This document shows positions 5,324-5,590 of a DNA stretch of 5,590 nt, piece after piece. Both the position numbers and the translations under genes were made by a program. Numbering within the stretch: the first letter of the stretch is position 1; every line of letters starts with the position of its first letter. The notes beneath the pieces were generated by a model, which saw only the letters and a program-made list of their open reading frames with translations, had not been told where the DNA came from and searched no databases. Source of the stretch: Chromatiales bacterium. Its GTDB lineage: Bacteria; Pseudomonadota; Gammaproteobacteria; JACCYU01. The stretch is from contig JAPSGG010000134.1 in assembly GCA_031177845.1 (NCBI GenBank), positions 1 through 5,590 on the forward strand, given 5' to 3'.

Positions 5324-5590
5324 ATGCAACGATTCACAAATGGAAAAAGCCTGCTGCCTTTCGTCTTGACAATGCTGCTGGCTGGCTGCGGCGGTGGCGG
5401 CGGTGACGGCGGCGGTGACGGGGATGGCGACGGTAATGGTGGTCCCCCGCCCCCGCCTGATCCGGGCGTCGAGGGCCGAGTATTATGGCTGCCGGCGAGC
5501 GACCAGGCGACGCTGCATGGCTACGACGAGGTGCAGCTGCGGGGCAACGCGGAGGAGCCGGGCAACATCACCATCACCGGCGCCGGTGTG
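5324..5590 (+). CDS. Putative secreted lipoprotein, partial at the 3' end
   Basis: The first 89 codons are in the window and the frame is still open at its edge. Residues 1-21 form a lipoprotein signal peptide: Arg3 and Lys8, a hydrophobic core at 10-20, and the lipobox LAGC with Cys22 as the lipidated residue. Residues 23-40 are almost only Gly and Asp with one Asn, followed by five prolines (41-45), together an extended flexible spacer. The folded part begins near 50 (VEGRVLWLPASD), and VQLRGNAEEPGNITITGAG (71-89) has the alternating beta pattern of an Ig-like or similar beta-sandwich repeat, though too little is visible to name the domain. The residue after Cys22 is Gly, not Asp, so outer-membrane sorting is expected by the E. 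coli rule. It is preceded by its own possible promoter and is probably not functionally tied to the repair genes. No family is recognised. Confidence 0.8.
   Translation, partial: MQRFTNGKSLLPFVLTMLLAGCGGGGGDGGGDGDGDGNGGPPPPPDPGVEGRVLWLPASDQATLHGYDEVQLRGNAEEPGNITITGAGV
5390..5443 (+). repeat. Gly/Asp codon low-complexity tract
   Basis: Eighteen codons encode only Gly, Asp and one Asn, built from repeated GGCGGTGAC and GGCGAC-like units (GGTGAC words at 5402 and 5414). It follows directly after the lipidated Cys and serves as a linker. The repeated units could vary in number between strains through slippage; this is inference. Confidence 0.7.

Noticed and set aside
5364..5371. TTGACA inside the lipoprotein signal-peptide codons as a -35 box
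   Set aside because: It lies in coding sequence for the signal peptide and no -10 box follows at the right distance in the GC-rich tract.

Overview
The window looks like chromosomal DNA of a fairly GC-rich Gammaproteobacterium (or a close relative). The main reason is the order AsmA-family gene, mutY, yggX on one strand. mutY next to yggX is a classic gammaproteobacterial pair (as in Escherichia coli), and from memory an AsmA-family gene lies upstream of the pair in Pseudomonas-like genomes. The proteins resemble their E. coli counterparts closely: MutY has the same residue numbering for its catalytic and cluster-binding residues when read from the ATG at 2596. Nothing in the sequence fixes the genus.

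Layout. Bases 1-490 hold no gene I can support. Bases 37-228 are a nest of degenerate palindromes built from CATCCCGAG / GAGGGATCT / GAGATTCC type modules, which looks like a worn copy of a dispersed intergenic repeat. Bases 229-473 show nothing recognisable. A Shine-Dalgarno site precedes an AsmA-family inner-membrane protein (491-2575). mutY (2596-3690, or from a GTG at 2575) follows closely, then yggX (3656-3928), which overlaps the 3' end of mutY by 35 bases, then an ATP-grasp ligase of unknown substrate (3950-5251) 21 bases after yggX. These four genes are packed as one likely operon. A 72-base gap (5252-5323) with a possible promoter leads to a secreted lipoprotein gene that runs off the window (5324-5590 and beyond).

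How the genes fit together. MutY removes adenine mispaired with 8-oxoguanine, and YggX protects Fe-S proteins and contributes to iron handling under oxidative stress; MutY itself carries a [4Fe-4S] cluster, so the pair makes functional sense. The AsmA-family protein belongs to the envelope lipid-transport/biogenesis class and has no obvious biochemical link. The ATP-grasp protein resembles the L-amino-acid ligase (BacD-like) class, but the usual Asn of its metal-binding E-x-N-x-R motif is Ala. It is the least understood gene of the operon. The terminal lipoprotein is probably a separate transcription unit. I see no mobile-element gene, CRISPR array or RNA gene, and no clearly new multi-gene system. 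The best leads are the ATP-grasp enzyme, its placement behind mutY-yggX, and the nested palindrome region.
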